Positions 51,097-59,570 of a stretch of DNA of 64,000 nt are shown here, piece after piece; positions within the stretch are counted from its first letter, which is position 1; each line of letters opens with the position of its first letter. The position numbers and the translations under genes are program-made. The notes below the pieces were generated by a model, which did not search any database, was not told where the DNA came from, and saw nothing but the letters and a program-made list of their open reading frames with translations. Source of the stretch: DATFES01 sp035457725. Lineage in GTDB: Bacteria > Pseudomonadota > Alphaproteobacteria > CACIAM-22H2. Where the stretch lies: NCBI GenBank assembly GCA_035457725.1, contig DATIBC010000044.1, positions 84,240 to 148,239 on the forward strand, read 5' to 3'.

Positions 51097-51396
51097 CTAC
51101 TCTACGACCTTCGGCACGCTGAAGAAACCTCCAGCGCCACTTTTCACCGGTTCGCGTGCATTAGCCAAGATGCTGTCGACGTACCCGCCGTCGCTGACCG
51201 TGTCGTCACGCTGCGGCAATGTCACCTCGACCGCCGAGGTCATCGGGTCGACGCCGGCGGTCTCGACTGCGTCGAGTTGCTCGACCCAGGCGAGAATGTT
51301 CCGCAGTTCCCCCACCATCCGGTCGAGGTCGCCCTCGGCGACGCGAATCCGCGCCAGCGTCGCGATCCGCGCCACGGTGGCTTTGTCGAGCGACAT
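51097..51396 (-). CDS. gatC: Aspartyl/glutamyl-tRNA(Asn/Gln) amidotransferase subunit C
   Basis: A 99-residue small subunit that wraps GatA and helps fold the complex. Signatures are LDKATVARIATLARIRV at the start, NILAWVEQLDAVETAGVDPM in the middle, and LRDDTV-like LPQRDDTVSDGG and EPVKSGAGGFFSVPKVVE at the C-terminus. Start is the ATG at 51396; the stop is 2 bases before gatA. It is the first gene of the operon and divergent from ruvX. Confidence 0.95.
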   Translation of the reverse strand: MSLDKATVARIATLARIRVAEGDLDRMVGELRNILAWVEQLDAVETAGVDPMTSAVEVTLPQRDDTVSDGGYVDSILANAREPVKSGAGGFFSVPKVVE

Positions 51397-51491
51397 GCGG
51401 TATCTCTCGGCTCAAGTACGAATACCCGCGCCGACCCGGGCCGATCGGACCGGCGCGCCGCGTCAAGGCGGCCGGACGTTATCATTCGCCG

Positions 51492-51968
51492 ATGCCGATC
51501 CGCAACCCCACCGAGCTCGTTCAAAGTCTGCCGCGAAACGCGCGACTGCTCGGCGTCGATGTTGGAGAAAAGACGCTGGGACTGGCGCTTTCCGACACCA
51601 CGCTGGCAATCGCCTCGCCGCTCGAAACGCTGCGGCGCGGCAGGTTTTCCTCCGATGTCGAAACGCTCAAGGCGCTTATCGCCAAGCACGCCGTCGGCGG
51701 GATCGTCGTCGGGTTGCCGATCAACATGGACGGCAGCGAGGGTCCGCGGTGCCAGTCGGTGCGTGCCTTCGCCGCCAACCTGCTGGCGAGGATCGATCTG
51801 CCGCTCGCATTCTGGGACGAGCGCCTGTCCACCGTCGCGGTCACACGAACGATGCTCGAAGCCGACTTGTCGCGCGCGCGACGCGCGAAGCTGGTCGATA
51901 AGATGGCGGCGGCATACATCCTTCAGGGGCTGCTCGACCGCATTCGCGCGGACCGGTTGGCGCGTTGA
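51492..51968 (+). CDS. ruvX: Putative Holliday junction resolvase RuvX/YqgF (pre-16S rRNA nuclease)
   Basis: A 158-residue RNase-H-fold nuclease. The acidic residue-bearing motifs are LLGVDVGEKTLGLALSD, GIVVGLPINMDGSEGPRC and FWDERLSTVAVTRTMLE, with AAAYILQGLLD at the end. YqgF is now chiefly implicated in 16S rRNA 5'-end maturation. The ATG at 51492 (MPIRNPTEL) starts just before the conserved fold; a longer frame extends into the gatC promoter region and is rejected. It is divergent from gatC. Confidence 0.92.
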   Translation: MPIRNPTELVQSLPRNARLLGVDVGEKTLGLALSDTTLAIASPLETLRRGRFSSDVETLKALIAKHAVGGIVVGLPINMDGSEGPRCQSVRAFAANLLARIDLPLAFWDERLSTVAVTRTMLEADLSRARRAKLVDKMAAAYILQGLLDRIRADRLAR

Positions 51969-52010
51969 GTATTCCTCTTTCCTCACCGGCCCAAGGGCAG
52001 CGGCGTTCGA

Positions 52011-52565
52011 TCAGGCGGCTTCGCGTACGTCGACGGCTATGCGCGTCAACTTGTCGTAAACGCGCGCCATGCGTCGCAGCGGCCACCAGTCGTAGAGGAA
52101 GATCTGGATCGGCCGCCACATCGCGACCCAGCCGCTGATCAACAGCCCCTCGGCGAGTATGTGGTCGAGCGTGGTGACGCTCGGCACGAAGAAGAGTTGA
52201 CGCAAGCCCATGCACACGAACAGGAAGACCAGCCCGATCGCCAGCGAGTGCCGGCCGAGATGGAGCTGGAACCGTAGATCGCGCAACGTCATGTCGCGGC
52301 GATAGGCGAAGTAGTTGTGGATCGCCGCCGCGAGCCCGGCGGTCTCGGCTCGCGCCGCATGGTCTGCCGGCAAATGAAAGACGAGCTTGAGGGACGCGTG
52401 GGTCGGGAACTCGCGCGCCGCGCCGACGATGTAATCCTCGGCGTCGGCATCGAGGTCCTTTTCGTGAAACGGCGAGGGATCAAGCGAGTTGAAAAGCTGC
52501 TGAATCGAGTTCAGCTTGATCTCGATCAGCGTCGTCTCGCCCTCGCGCCGGTATCGTTCGCCCAT
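52011..52565 (-). CDS. Unknown membrane protein with two helices
   Basis: A 184-residue protein I do not recognise. The soluble N-terminal half (about 1-80, with FNSLDPSPFHEKDLDADAEDYIVGAA and AYRRDMTLRDLRFQLHLGR) is followed by a helix HSLAIGLVFLFVCMGLRQLFF and a second near LAEGLLISGWVAMW, and then by DWWPLRRMARVYDKL. Length and the DPSPFHEKDLD motif suggest a conserved proteobacterial family. It is convergent with ruvX, and 124 bp separate it from the acyl-CoA dehydrogenase. Confidence 0.65.
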   Translation of the reverse strand: MGERYRREGETTLIEIKLNSIQQLFNSLDPSPFHEKDLDADAEDYIVGAAREFPTHASLKLVFHLPADHAARAETAGLAAAIHNYFAYRRDMTLRDLRFQLHLGRHSLAIGLVFLFVCMGLRQLFFVPSVTTLDHILAEGLLISGWVAMWRPIQIFLYDWWPLRRMARVYDKLTRIAVDVREAA

Positions 52566-52689
52566 ATCGTGCGCCCCTCGCCGCGGCGACCTTAGCATTC
52601 GGCGGCGATGGTGTCCGCCTTGACCCCCGGCCGACGGCGGCCAAAGATGCGGCGATGCCGACAAGCGGCCGCTGCGAGGGAAATCGGGA

Positions 52690-53931
52690 ATGGACGAAGG
52701 CTTGACACAAGATCAGTTGGACATTCGCGCACGCGCGCGCGCCTTGGCCCTCCGCGTGATGGCACCGGCCGCCGCCGAAATCGACCGCAGCGAGGCTTAT
52801 CCTTGGGGCCACGTCGCGGCACTCCGCGAGGCCGGTTTCATGGGCATGACCATCCCACAACGCTACGGCGGACAAGGCCGCTCGTATCTCGACGCGGTGC
52901 TGGTGATCGAGGAGATGGCCAAGTATTGCGGCGTCTCGGCGCGAATCGTCGTCGAGGCCAACATGGGGGCGATCGGCGCGATCATGGCCTATGGACGCGA
53001 GGACCAAAAGCGTCGCGCCGCCGAACTCGTGCTCGGCGGCGACAAGCCGGCGATCTGCATCACCGAGCCCGCTGCCGGCAGCGCCGCGACCGAGATGACG
53101 ACGCGCGCCGACCGCAAGCGCGGCGGTTATGTCCTCAATGGCCGCAAGCATTGGATCACCGGCGGTGGCGTGTCGCGGCTGCATCTGATCTTTGCCCGCG
53201 TCTTCGATGAACGCGGCGCGGAACAGGGGATCGGTGGATTCATCGTCGAGCGCGATCCCGAGACCGGCGCGCCGAAGGGGCTTGTCATCGGCAGGCGCGA
53301 GCCAGCGATGGGATTGCGGGGGATTCCCGAAACCGAGATCATTTTCGACAACCTCGAAGCTGCGGAAAGCGCTTTGCTCGTCCCGCCGCGCGGCCTGGCG
53401 CATGGCTTCGGAGATCTTATGGACGCCTACAACGGCCAGCGCGTCGGCGCCGCGACGGTAGCGCTCGGGTTGGCGCAAGGCGCCTATGACAAGGCGCTCG
53501 CCTACGCCAAGTCGCGTGAGCAATTCGGCCGGCCGATCGCCGAGTTCCAGGGCCTACAGTGGCTGCTTGCCGACATGAGCATCGCGCTCGCCGCGGCGCG
53601 TGCGCTGGTCTGGCGCGCCGCACGTTCGGCGCCGCCCGACGGATTCCCCGATCAGCTTGCCGCCGCGCAGGCCAAGGTGCTGGCGTCCGAAACCGCGATC
53701 AAGGTCACCAACGACGCGCTGCAGGTCTGGGGCGCCGCCGGGTATTCGCGTGACAACCCGATGGAGCGCTACGTCCGCGACGCGCGCATGTTCGCCATCG
53801 CCGGCGGCACGGCGCAAGTTTTGCGAACGTTGGTCGCATCGCAGCTCCTTGGACAAAAGCTGCCGCAGACGCGTGACGGATACACTCGCCTCGCCCAGGC
53901 CAAGTCGACGCGCGCCAAGGCGGCCGAGTAA
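52690..53931 (+). CDS. Acyl-CoA dehydrogenase
   Basis: A 413-residue flavoprotein that oxidises an acyl-CoA thioester to the enoyl-CoA. It shows the N-terminal helices QDQLDIRARARALALRVMAPAAAEIDRSE, CITEPAAGSAATEMTTRA (FAD loop), GRKHWITGGGVSRLH, and C-terminal RYVRDARMFAIAGGTAQVLR. The usual C-terminal GGTSE/Glu-xx catalytic pattern reads GGTAQV, so the base is best placed by alignment. It is directly joined to the CoA-transferase gene. Chain-length preference is unknown. Confidence 0.92.
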   Translation: MDEGLTQDQLDIRARARALALRVMAPAAAEIDRSEAYPWGHVAALREAGFMGMTIPQRYGGQGRSYLDAVLVIEEMAKYCGVSARIVVEANMGAIGAIMAYGREDQKRRAAELVLGGDKPAICITEPAAGSAATEMTTRADRKRGGYVLNGRKHWITGGGVSRLHLIFARVFDERGAEQGIGGFIVERDPETGAPKGLVIGRREPAMGLRGIPETEIIFDNLEAAESALLVPPRGLAHGFGDLMDAYNGQRVGAATVALGLAQGAYDKALAYAKSREQFGRPIAEFQGLQWLLADMSIALAAARALVWRAARSAPPDGFPDQLAAAQAKVLASETAIKVTNDALQVWGAAGYSRDNPMERYVRDARMFAIAGGTAQVLRTLVASQLLGQKLPQTRDGYTRLAQAKSTRAKAAE

Positions 53932-55160
53932 TGACGGCCCAGTCGCTCGCCGGCCTGCGTATCTTCGATCTCACCCGCATTCTCGCCGGACCGACCTGCA
54001 CCCAGCTTCTCGGCGATCTCGGCGCCGACGTGATCAAGATCGAGCGGCCTGGCGTCGGCGACGACACGCGCAAATGGGGCCCGCCTTATCTCAAGGACAG
54101 GCACGGGCGGGAGAGCCACGAGAGCGCGTATTACCTGTCGTCCAACCGCAACAAGCGCTCGTTGACGCTCGACATCGCCAGACCCGAAGGACAGGTGTTG
54201 GCCCGCCGCTTGATCGGCGAATGCGACGTCATGGTCGAGAACTTCAAGGTCGGCGACATGGCGAAGTACGGCCTAGCCTATGAGCAGTTGAAGCCGGTCG
54301 CGCCGCGCCTCGTTTATTGCTCGATCACGGGATTTGGCCAGAGCGGCCCCTACGCGCCGCGGGCCGGCTATGATCTGTTGGCGCAAGGCATGGGCGGGAT
54401 CATGAGCATCACCGGCCAGCCGGAGGGTACGCCGGGCTCGGAGCCGATGAAAGTCGGCGTCGGCATCGCCGACGTGATGACCGGGATGTACTCGACAGTC
54501 GCTATTCTCGCCGCGCTTCGCCACCGCGACGCCACCGGCGAGGGCCAGTGGATCGACATGGCGCTGCTCGACACGCAGGTCGCCTGGTTGATCAACGAAG
54601 CCATGAATTACCTGCTCAGCGGCGAGGTGCCGAAGCGGCGCGGCAATGCCCACCCCAACATCGTCCCATACCAGGTCTTCCCGGCGGCCGACGGCTATGT
54701 GCTCCTCGCCGTCGGCAACGACGGCCAATATCGAAAGTTCTGCGAGTTCGCCGGTGCGCCCGAGCTGGCGGACGATCCGCGCTTCGCGTCCAACCCGCTT
54801 CGCGTCAAGCATCGCGCGACGTTGGTGGGGATCGTTACCGATCTAACCAAGCGTAAGACGCGCCAAGAATGGGTCGACGGGCTTGCCCGGCTTGGCGTTC
54901 CCTGCTCGCCGGTGAACGATGTCGCCCAGGTGTTCGACGACCCGCAGATCGTCCACCGCGCCATGAAACAGACGATGCGGCATGACGGTCTCGGCGCCGA
55001 TATGCCGTTTGTCGCCAACCCAATCCGCATGAGCGCCACGCCGCCTCGCTATCGGCGCGCGCCGCCGCTTTGCGGACAGCACACCGATGAGCTGTTGCGC
55101 GAACTGCTCGGCTTGCGCGACGACGAGATCGCCCAGCTTCGCGCCAAGGGGGTGGTGTAG
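53931..55160 (+). CDS. CoA transferase, CaiB/BaiF family (class III)
   Basis: A 409-residue formyl-CoA-transferase-like enzyme moving CoA between acids. It has the N-terminal DLTRILAGPTCTQLLGDLGADVIKIERPGVGDDTR motif, a SSNRNKRSLTLDIARPEGQ block, and SITGFGQSGPYAPRAGYD. The catalytic aspartate lies in the region around 165-175 of this family. Its ATG shares one base with the dehydrogenase stop (TAATG), so the two are a coupled operon. They are likely to work on the same acyl-CoA. Confidence 0.93.
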   Translation: MTAQSLAGLRIFDLTRILAGPTCTQLLGDLGADVIKIERPGVGDDTRKWGPPYLKDRHGRESHESAYYLSSNRNKRSLTLDIARPEGQVLARRLIGECDVMVENFKVGDMAKYGLAYEQLKPVAPRLVYCSITGFGQSGPYAPRAGYDLLAQGMGGIMSITGQPEGTPGSEPMKVGVGIADVMTGMYSTVAILAALRHRDATGEGQWIDMALLDTQVAWLINEAMNYLLSGEVPKRRGNAHPNIVPYQVFPAADGYVLLAVGNDGQYRKFCEFAGAPELADDPRFASNPLRVKHRATLVGIVTDLTKRKTRQEWVDGLARLGVPCSPVNDVAQVFDDPQIVHRAMKQTMRHDGLGADMPFVANPIRMSATPPRYRRAPPLCGQHTDELLRELLGLRDDEIAQLRAKGVV

Positions 55161-55210
55161 ACGTGGTTGTCCGCCGCAGAGCGCCAATTTAGAACCGCCC
55201 CAAAAGCAAA

Positions 55211-55223
55211 AAGTATTATACTT
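55211..55223. promoter_or_regulatory. Inverted repeat over a -10 element before the Doc module
   Basis: AAGTA (55211-55215) and TACTT (55219-55223) form an inverted repeat around TTA. TATACT (55217-55222) inside it is a good -10 box. It ends 5 bp before the first ATG of the module. Autoregulation by the partner or toxin complex is typical of toxin-antitoxin loci, which fits but is not proven. Confidence 0.4.
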
Positions 55224-55228
55224 ACTCC

Positions 55229-55480
55229 ATGATCTATCGTCCCGGGCAGCCGGCTCCAGAGTCCGGCATCTATGAGATTGTCGACATAAAGGAACGGTCT
55301 ATTGGCGCCGAACGCGCGGTGGCCAAAGGTGACCCGCTCCCGCCGCCCGTCGGTGCGGGGTATGGGTACAGGCTCAAGACGCGAGTAACTACGGTCTATA
55401 CATCTGTCTCCTCCGCGTCGGTGTTGACAAGCACGGCAACCGAATACGCCGGCGTCCTGGAGCGACTTGCCAAGAAATAG
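55229..55480 (+). CDS. Small protein upstream of the Doc toxin, possible antitoxin (YjzC-like start)
   Basis: An 83-residue protein. The first part, RPGQPAPESGIYEIVD then VAKGDPLPPP, resembles the short YjzC-like proteins I recall, which have an RPG-x-PAP-x-SG-x-Y-E motif followed by PLPP. The C-terminal third is Ser/Thr/Val-rich and ends EYAGVLERLAKK. It shows no Phd/AbrB-type DNA-binding fold. The next gene (Doc) starts inside its last 14 bases, the usual arrangement for an antitoxin followed by its toxin. Base composition here is lower in GC than the flanks, suggesting recent transfer. Confidence 0.6.
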   Translation: MIYRPGQPAPESGIYEIVDIKERSIGAERAVAKGDPLPPPVGAGYGYRLKTRVTTVYTSVSSASVLTSTATEYAGVLERLAKK

Positions 55481-55865
55481 GACGCACTACCGAATCACGT
55501 TGGCGGACGCGCTCGAAGGGCACCGTCTGGCGCTCACGTTTTCCGGGCGATCTGGAATTTTGAATCGGAGCCTACTGGAATCGGCGATTGCCCGACCATA
55601 CAGCGGTCATTATCGCTTAATCCATCAAAAGACAGCGGCTCTCGTCCATGGCGTTGTCAAGAACCACGCGTTTGTCGATGGAAACAAGCGTACTGCCGTC
55701 TTTCTTATGGATCTGCTGCTCAAGAGGTCGGGGTACCGGCTTGAGGCGCGCGACAAGTCAAAAGGAGACGTGGCTTTGGAGGAAATGATTCTCGATGTCG
55801 CCAACGGATCTATGACTGTATCCGAGATCGCCGATTGGTTTCGGCAGCGCATTCGGCCAACCTAG
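55467..55865 (+). CDS. doc: Death-on-curing (Doc/Fic) family toxin
   Basis: A 132-residue Fic-fold protein. The core motif HAFVDGNKRTAVF (H67 to R75 in HxFx-D-GNKR) matches Doc, which phosphorylates elongation factor Tu and stops translation. Nearby features are LLESAIARPYSGHY and the C-terminal helices LEEMILDVANGSMTVSEIADWF. TTG at 55467 is used as start, overlapping the upstream small protein by 14 bp. GC content is visibly lower than in neighbouring core genes. With its small partner this is probably a type II toxin-antitoxin pair, though the partner is not a standard Phd. Confidence 0.85.
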   Translation: MPRNRTHYRITLADALEGHRLALTFSGRSGILNRSLLESAIARPYSGHYRLIHQKTAALVHGVVKNHAFVDGNKRTAVFLMDLLLKRSGYRLEARDKSKGDVALEEMILDVANGSMTVSEIADWFRQRIRPT

Positions 55866-55941
55866 ACAGCGTCTGAATTAACGATGCTGGCAGCCTTCGG
55901 AGATTCGCTGCGCGCGCCCAGCCGGTGCGCGCGCGCAAGCC

Positions 55942-56943
55942 TCAGTCGATGACCTCATCCGCTCGCGCAAGCAGAGCGGCGGGCACGTCGAGGCCGAGCG
56001 CCCTGGCGGTCGATAGGTTGATCGCCAGCTCGAAGTTGGTCGGCTGCCCGATCGGAATTTCGGCGGACTTTCTACCTTTGAGGATTCGATCCACATACCC
56101 TGCGGCCTCGCGGAAAAGCCCTTGCGCGCTCGAGCCGTAGGACATCAAGCCACCTGCCTCGGTTGCTTCCCGCCAGGGGTACGCCGCAGGCATTCGGTTG
56201 GCGGCGGCGAACGCCACGATGCGATGAATATTTATGAACATTATCGGGCCGTGCGAGACGAGAAGCCCGTCGGCGCGCTCACGCGATAGCGTCGCGAATG
56301 CCCGATCGAGATCCTCGGCTTGGTCGACTGCGACAAATAGCCCGGGCGCCGCCGCCGAATCCGTCTCACCACGGTACGCCGCCCAGGCGAGAGTCGTTCC
56401 GAGGAACGCCAGACGCTCCGTCTTGGGAACCAGCTCCTTGAAAAACTGGAGCCGCTTTTCATACAGCTCGCGACCGGTCGTGGTCGTGACACCGGTCAGA
56501 TTGCCGCCCGGACGGGCGAGGCTTGCGACAAGACCCGTCGCCTCAGGGTCGCGGTTGAACAAGGCGACAATTGGGATCGTGCGGGTCGCCGCATGGGCAG
56601 CCTCGATGAGCCAGTCCGCTGCGCCCGCAAAGATCACGTCGACGCCGCGCGCGACAAACTCGGCGATTATGTCCGGCACCCGCTCGCGCCGACTCTCGGC
56701 CGACCTCCGCAGGATGATTACGGTGCGTCCATCGATCCACCCCAGATCGCGCAGGCGGTGCAAAAAGGCTCGCGCCGGACGATTGGCTGGATCGGGTCCC
56801 GAAATCTCCGCCAGGGTCGGATCGCCCGCGACCCAGCCTATCGTCGGCAGCGCCGCCGTCCGCTGAGCCTGAGCCACCAGTGGCCGCGCCATCGCCACGG
56901 CAACGGCACCGGGTAGTAATTGGAGAATCTCTCGCCGGCGCAC
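55942..56943 (-). CDS. Solitary ABC transporter substrate-binding protein (PF04392-like)
   Basis: A 333-residue periplasmic binding protein. A twin-arginine-like signal (RRREILQLLPGAVAVAMARPLVAQAQ) is followed by GWVAGDPTLAEISGPDPANRP, a mid-region LARPGGNLTGVTTTT, and GGLMSYGSSAQGLFREAAGYVDRILKG. The family is expanded in Rhizobiales/Bradyrhizobium relatives and often solitary. The GTG at 56943 with AGGGGGGGACGG upstream fits the twin-arginine signal; a TTG at 56970 is also in frame. No ABC permease or ATPase is adjacent, so its transporter partner is elsewhere or absent. The ligand is unknown. Confidence 0.85.
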   Translation of the reverse strand: MRRREILQLLPGAVAVAMARPLVAQAQRTAALPTIGWVAGDPTLAEISGPDPANRPARAFLHRLRDLGWIDGRTVIILRRSAESRRERVPDIIAEFVARGVDVIFAGAADWLIEAAHAATRTIPIVALFNRDPEATGLVASLARPGGNLTGVTTTTGRELYEKRLQFFKELVPKTERLAFLGTTLAWAAYRGETDSAAAPGLFVAVDQAEDLDRAFATLSRERADGLLVSHGPIMFINIHRIVAFAAANRMPAAYPWREATEAGGLMSYGSSAQGLFREAAGYVDRILKGRKSAEIPIGQPTNFELAINLSTARALGLDVPAALLARADEVID

Positions 56944-57085
56944 CCGTCCCCCCCTCGTCCGCGCCAACAAACGACAAGGATATCAGATATCGCAAATAGC
57001 GCGCTGGCAAATGCTGCGGCGCGGGCGCCCGTGTTCAGGGGCACGGACTGTAACGTGCCGCTGTTCAAAACCCGTGACCGATTCC

Positions 57086-57115
57086 TTGCCCATCGATACC
57101 GTCGCGCGCTATAAG
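57086..57115 (+). promoter_or_regulatory. Sigma-70-type promoter for pyrB
   Basis: TTGCCC (57086-57091) and TATAAG (57110-57115) are 18 bases apart and lie only about 10 bp upstream of the pyrB ATG, so the transcript would have almost no leader. It was identified by eye, so it may not be the true promoter. Confidence 0.35.
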
Positions 57116-57124
57116 GCCCCTTTA

Positions 57125-58126
57125 ATGATCGCGTCCGGCGCCGCTCCCCGCACTTCCGTTTCGTCGGACGCGCTCGCCTCTTTCCGTCATCGCCACTTGC
57201 TCGGGATCGAGGCGCTCTCGCCCGATGAGATCACCCTTCTGCTCGATCTCGCCGACGCCTACGCTGCGGCGAGCCATTCACCCCAACGCGCGCGCGAACT
57301 GCTGCGCGGCCGGACGGTCATCAACCTTTTTTTCGAGAACTCGACGCGTACCCGCACCTCTTTCGAGCTGGCGGCCAAGCGCCTCGGCGCCGACGTCATC
57401 AACATGCAGGTTGAGTCGTCATCGGTGAAGAAAGGCGAGACGCTGATCGATACCGCGATGACGCTGAATGCCATGCTTCCCGATGTGCTGGTCGTCCGCC
57501 ACTCGGAATCCGGCGCGGTGAAGCTCCTCTCCGAGAAGGTCAACTGCGCCGTGATCAATGGCGGCGATGGCGCGCACGAGCATCCGACCCAAGCGCTGCT
57601 TGATGCGCTCGCCATCCGCCGCCGCAAGGGGCGACTGCAAGGCTTGCTGGTCGCCATCTGCGGCGACATCCTGCACAGCCGCGTGGCGCGTTCGAACATC
57701 CATCTGTTGAACGCGATGGGCGCGCGCGTGCGCGTCGTCGGGCCGCCGACCTTGATTCCCACCGCCATCGAGCGGCTCGGCGTCGAGGTATTCCATGACA
57801 TGCGCCAAGCGCTTGCCGGCTGCGACATTGTCATGATGTTGCGCCTGCAGACCGAACGAATGCAGGGAAACTACGTTCCCTCGGTTCGCGAGTACTTCCA
57901 CTTCTATGGGCTCGATCGCGTTAAGCTGTCGTTCGCCAAGCCTGACGCGCTGATCATGCACCCCGGGCCGATGAATCGCGGCGTCGAAATCGACAGCGAG
58001 GTCGCCGACGATGTCGAGCGTTCGCTGATCCGCGAACAGGTCGAGATGGGCGTCGCCGTCCGCATGGCGTGCCTCGACATCCTGACCCGCGACCTGCGCT
58101 CCAACGCGCCTGCCGCGCCGCGATGA
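57125..58126 (+). CDS. pyrB: Aspartate carbamoyltransferase catalytic subunit
   Basis: A 333-residue enzyme of pyrimidine synthesis that makes carbamoyl aspartate. The carbamoyl-phosphate site is FENSTRTRTSFELAAKRLGAD (STRTRTSF), followed by SSSVKKGETL with the Lys. The HPTQALLDALAI block and the aspartate loop MMLRLQTERM are also standard. The start is ATG at 57125; a longer frame has no family-like sequence. A PyrI regulatory subunit is not present. Its stop overlaps the pyrC-like gene by 4 bp; in some bacteria such a pair forms one complex. Confidence 0.95.
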   Translation: MIASGAAPRTSVSSDALASFRHRHLLGIEALSPDEITLLLDLADAYAAASHSPQRARELLRGRTVINLFFENSTRTRTSFELAAKRLGADVINMQVESSSVKKGETLIDTAMTLNAMLPDVLVVRHSESGAVKLLSEKVNCAVINGGDGAHEHPTQALLDALAIRRRKGRLQGLLVAICGDILHSRVARSNIHLLNAMGARVRVVGPPTLIPTAIERLGVEVFHDMRQALAGCDIVMMLRLQTERMQGNYVPSVREYFHFYGLDRVKLSFAKPDALIMHPGPMNRGVEIDSEVADDVERSLIREQVEMGVAVRMACLDILTRDLRSNAPAAPR

Positions 58127-59463
58127 CTGGCCGCGACGGCCCCGGAGCCAAAGGCGGGTCCCCGGTCGCCTACGTCAACGCCCGGCTGCTCGACCCGGCG
58201 AGCGGGCTCGACGTGACGGGCGGCGTCATCGTCGCCGACGGCGTGGTCGCCGATCTAGGTCCGCATCTCGCCCGCGCTTCGGCGCTGGCCGCGGTGGGGC
58301 CGCGCGGCATCGAGGCGGTCGATTGCGGCGGCGCGGTGTTGGCCCCGGCGCTGATCGATATGCGCGTGCAGCTCCGCGAGCCGGGCGAGGAGCACAAGGA
58401 GACCATCGCCAGCGCCGGCGAGGCGGCCGCCGCCGGTGGCGTGGGCACGATGGTCTGCCTGCCGAACACCCGGCCGCCGATCGACGACCCGTCGCTCGTC
58501 GAATCGGTCTTCCGCCGCGCCCGCGACACGTGCCGGGTGCGCGTGTTTCCGTATGCGGCGGTGACGCGCGGCTTGCAAGGACGCGAAATGACCGAGCTCG
58601 GCCTCCTCGCCGAGGCCGGCGCGGTCGGCTTCAGCGACGGAACCGCCGCGATCGCCGACCCGCAGCTCATGCGCCGCGCTCTCGCCTATGCGCGTATCGT
58701 CGGCCGGCCGATCATCCAGCACCCCGAGGAACCGGCCCTTGCCAGCGGGGCGATGAACGCCGGCGAAATCGCCACGCGCCTCGGTCTCTCCGGAATTCCG
58801 GTCGCGGCCGAAGTGATAATGGTCGAACGCGATCTCCGCCTCGTCGAACTCACCGGCGGCCGGCTGCACGTCGCGCACGTCTCGACCGGCGCCGCCGTCG
58901 ACGCGTTGCGCCGCGCCAAGGCACGCGGGCTGCCGGTGAGCGCTGACACCGCGCCGCAGTATTTCGCCCTCAACGAAACCGCCGTCGGCGAGTACCGCAC
59001 CTTCGCCAAGCTTTCGCCGCCCCTGCGCGGCGAAGACGATCGCAAGGCGGTGATCGACGGACTGAAGGACGGCACGATCGACGCGATCGCCTCGGACCAT
59101 GCGCCGCACGATCAGGATTCGAAACGCCTGCCGTTCGCCCAAGCGGCGGCCGGAATGATCGGCCTCGAAACCCTGCTCGCGGTGTCTCTCGATCTCGTGC
59201 ATAACGGTCATTTGCCGCTACCCCAGGTGCTCGCCAAGTTGACCGTCAATCCGGCGGCGATTCTCGGCCTCGAGGGCGGCCGCCTGGCCAAGGGCGAGCC
59301 GGCCGATCTCGTCGTCTTCGATCTTGAGCGGCCGTGGCGGATCGAAGAGCGCAACTTCCGCTCAAAGTCGAAGAATTCGCCGTTCGACGGTCGTCCGGTG
59401 CAAGGACGGGTGCTGCGCACGTTAGTCGCCGGAGCGACAGTTTTCGCGGGCAATGATGTTTAG
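58123..59463 (+). CDS. pyrC: Dihydroorotase-like protein lacking the HxH zinc motif (PyrX-type)
   Basis: A 446-residue amidohydrolase-fold protein clearly homologous to dihydroorotase: LREPGEEHKETIASAGEAAAAGG and MVCLPNTRPPIDDPSLVE are family hallmarks. The HxH metal motif that should read DxHxH in that first block instead reads DMRVQLREPG (R81, Q83). Other ligand positions look kept: FSDGT (Asp), IIQHPEEPAL (His), AHVSTG (His) and SDHAPHD (Asp). Inactive homologues (PyrX) are known in complex with PyrB; Pseudomonas and Rhizobiales have them. A true pyrC may lie elsewhere in the genome. Confidence 0.88.
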   Translation: MTGRDGPGAKGGSPVAYVNARLLDPASGLDVTGGVIVADGVVADLGPHLARASALAAVGPRGIEAVDCGGAVLAPALIDMRVQLREPGEEHKETIASAGEAAAAGGVGTMVCLPNTRPPIDDPSLVESVFRRARDTCRVRVFPYAAVTRGLQGREMTELGLLAEAGAVGFSDGTAAIADPQLMRRALAYARIVGRPIIQHPEEPALASGAMNAGEIATRLGLSGIPVAAEVIMVERDLRLVELTGGRLHVAHVSTGAAVDALRRAKARGLPVSADTAPQYFALNETAVGEYRTFAKLSPPLRGEDDRKAVIDGLKDGTIDAIASDHAPHDQDSKRLPFAQAAAGMIGLETLLAVSLDLVHNGHLPLPQVLAKLTVNPAAILGLEGGRLAKGEPADLVVFDLERPWRIEERNFRSKSKNSPFDGRPVQGRVLRTLVAGATVFAGNDV

Positions 59464-59570
59464 GAATTGCTGATATCGCCCCGACGTTCGCCTCGTTATG
59501 TCAATGCTTTACTCGCGGTTCTCAAGGCTTTATTTATTTTGGTCTGAGCTTCGCCTAGAAGAAGTCGGCG

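Noticed and set aside
55942..56943. Treating the solitary binding protein as part of an ABC operon
   Set aside because: No permease or ATPase is adjacent, and this binding-protein family is often solitary in alphaproteobacteria, so it is not notable by itself.
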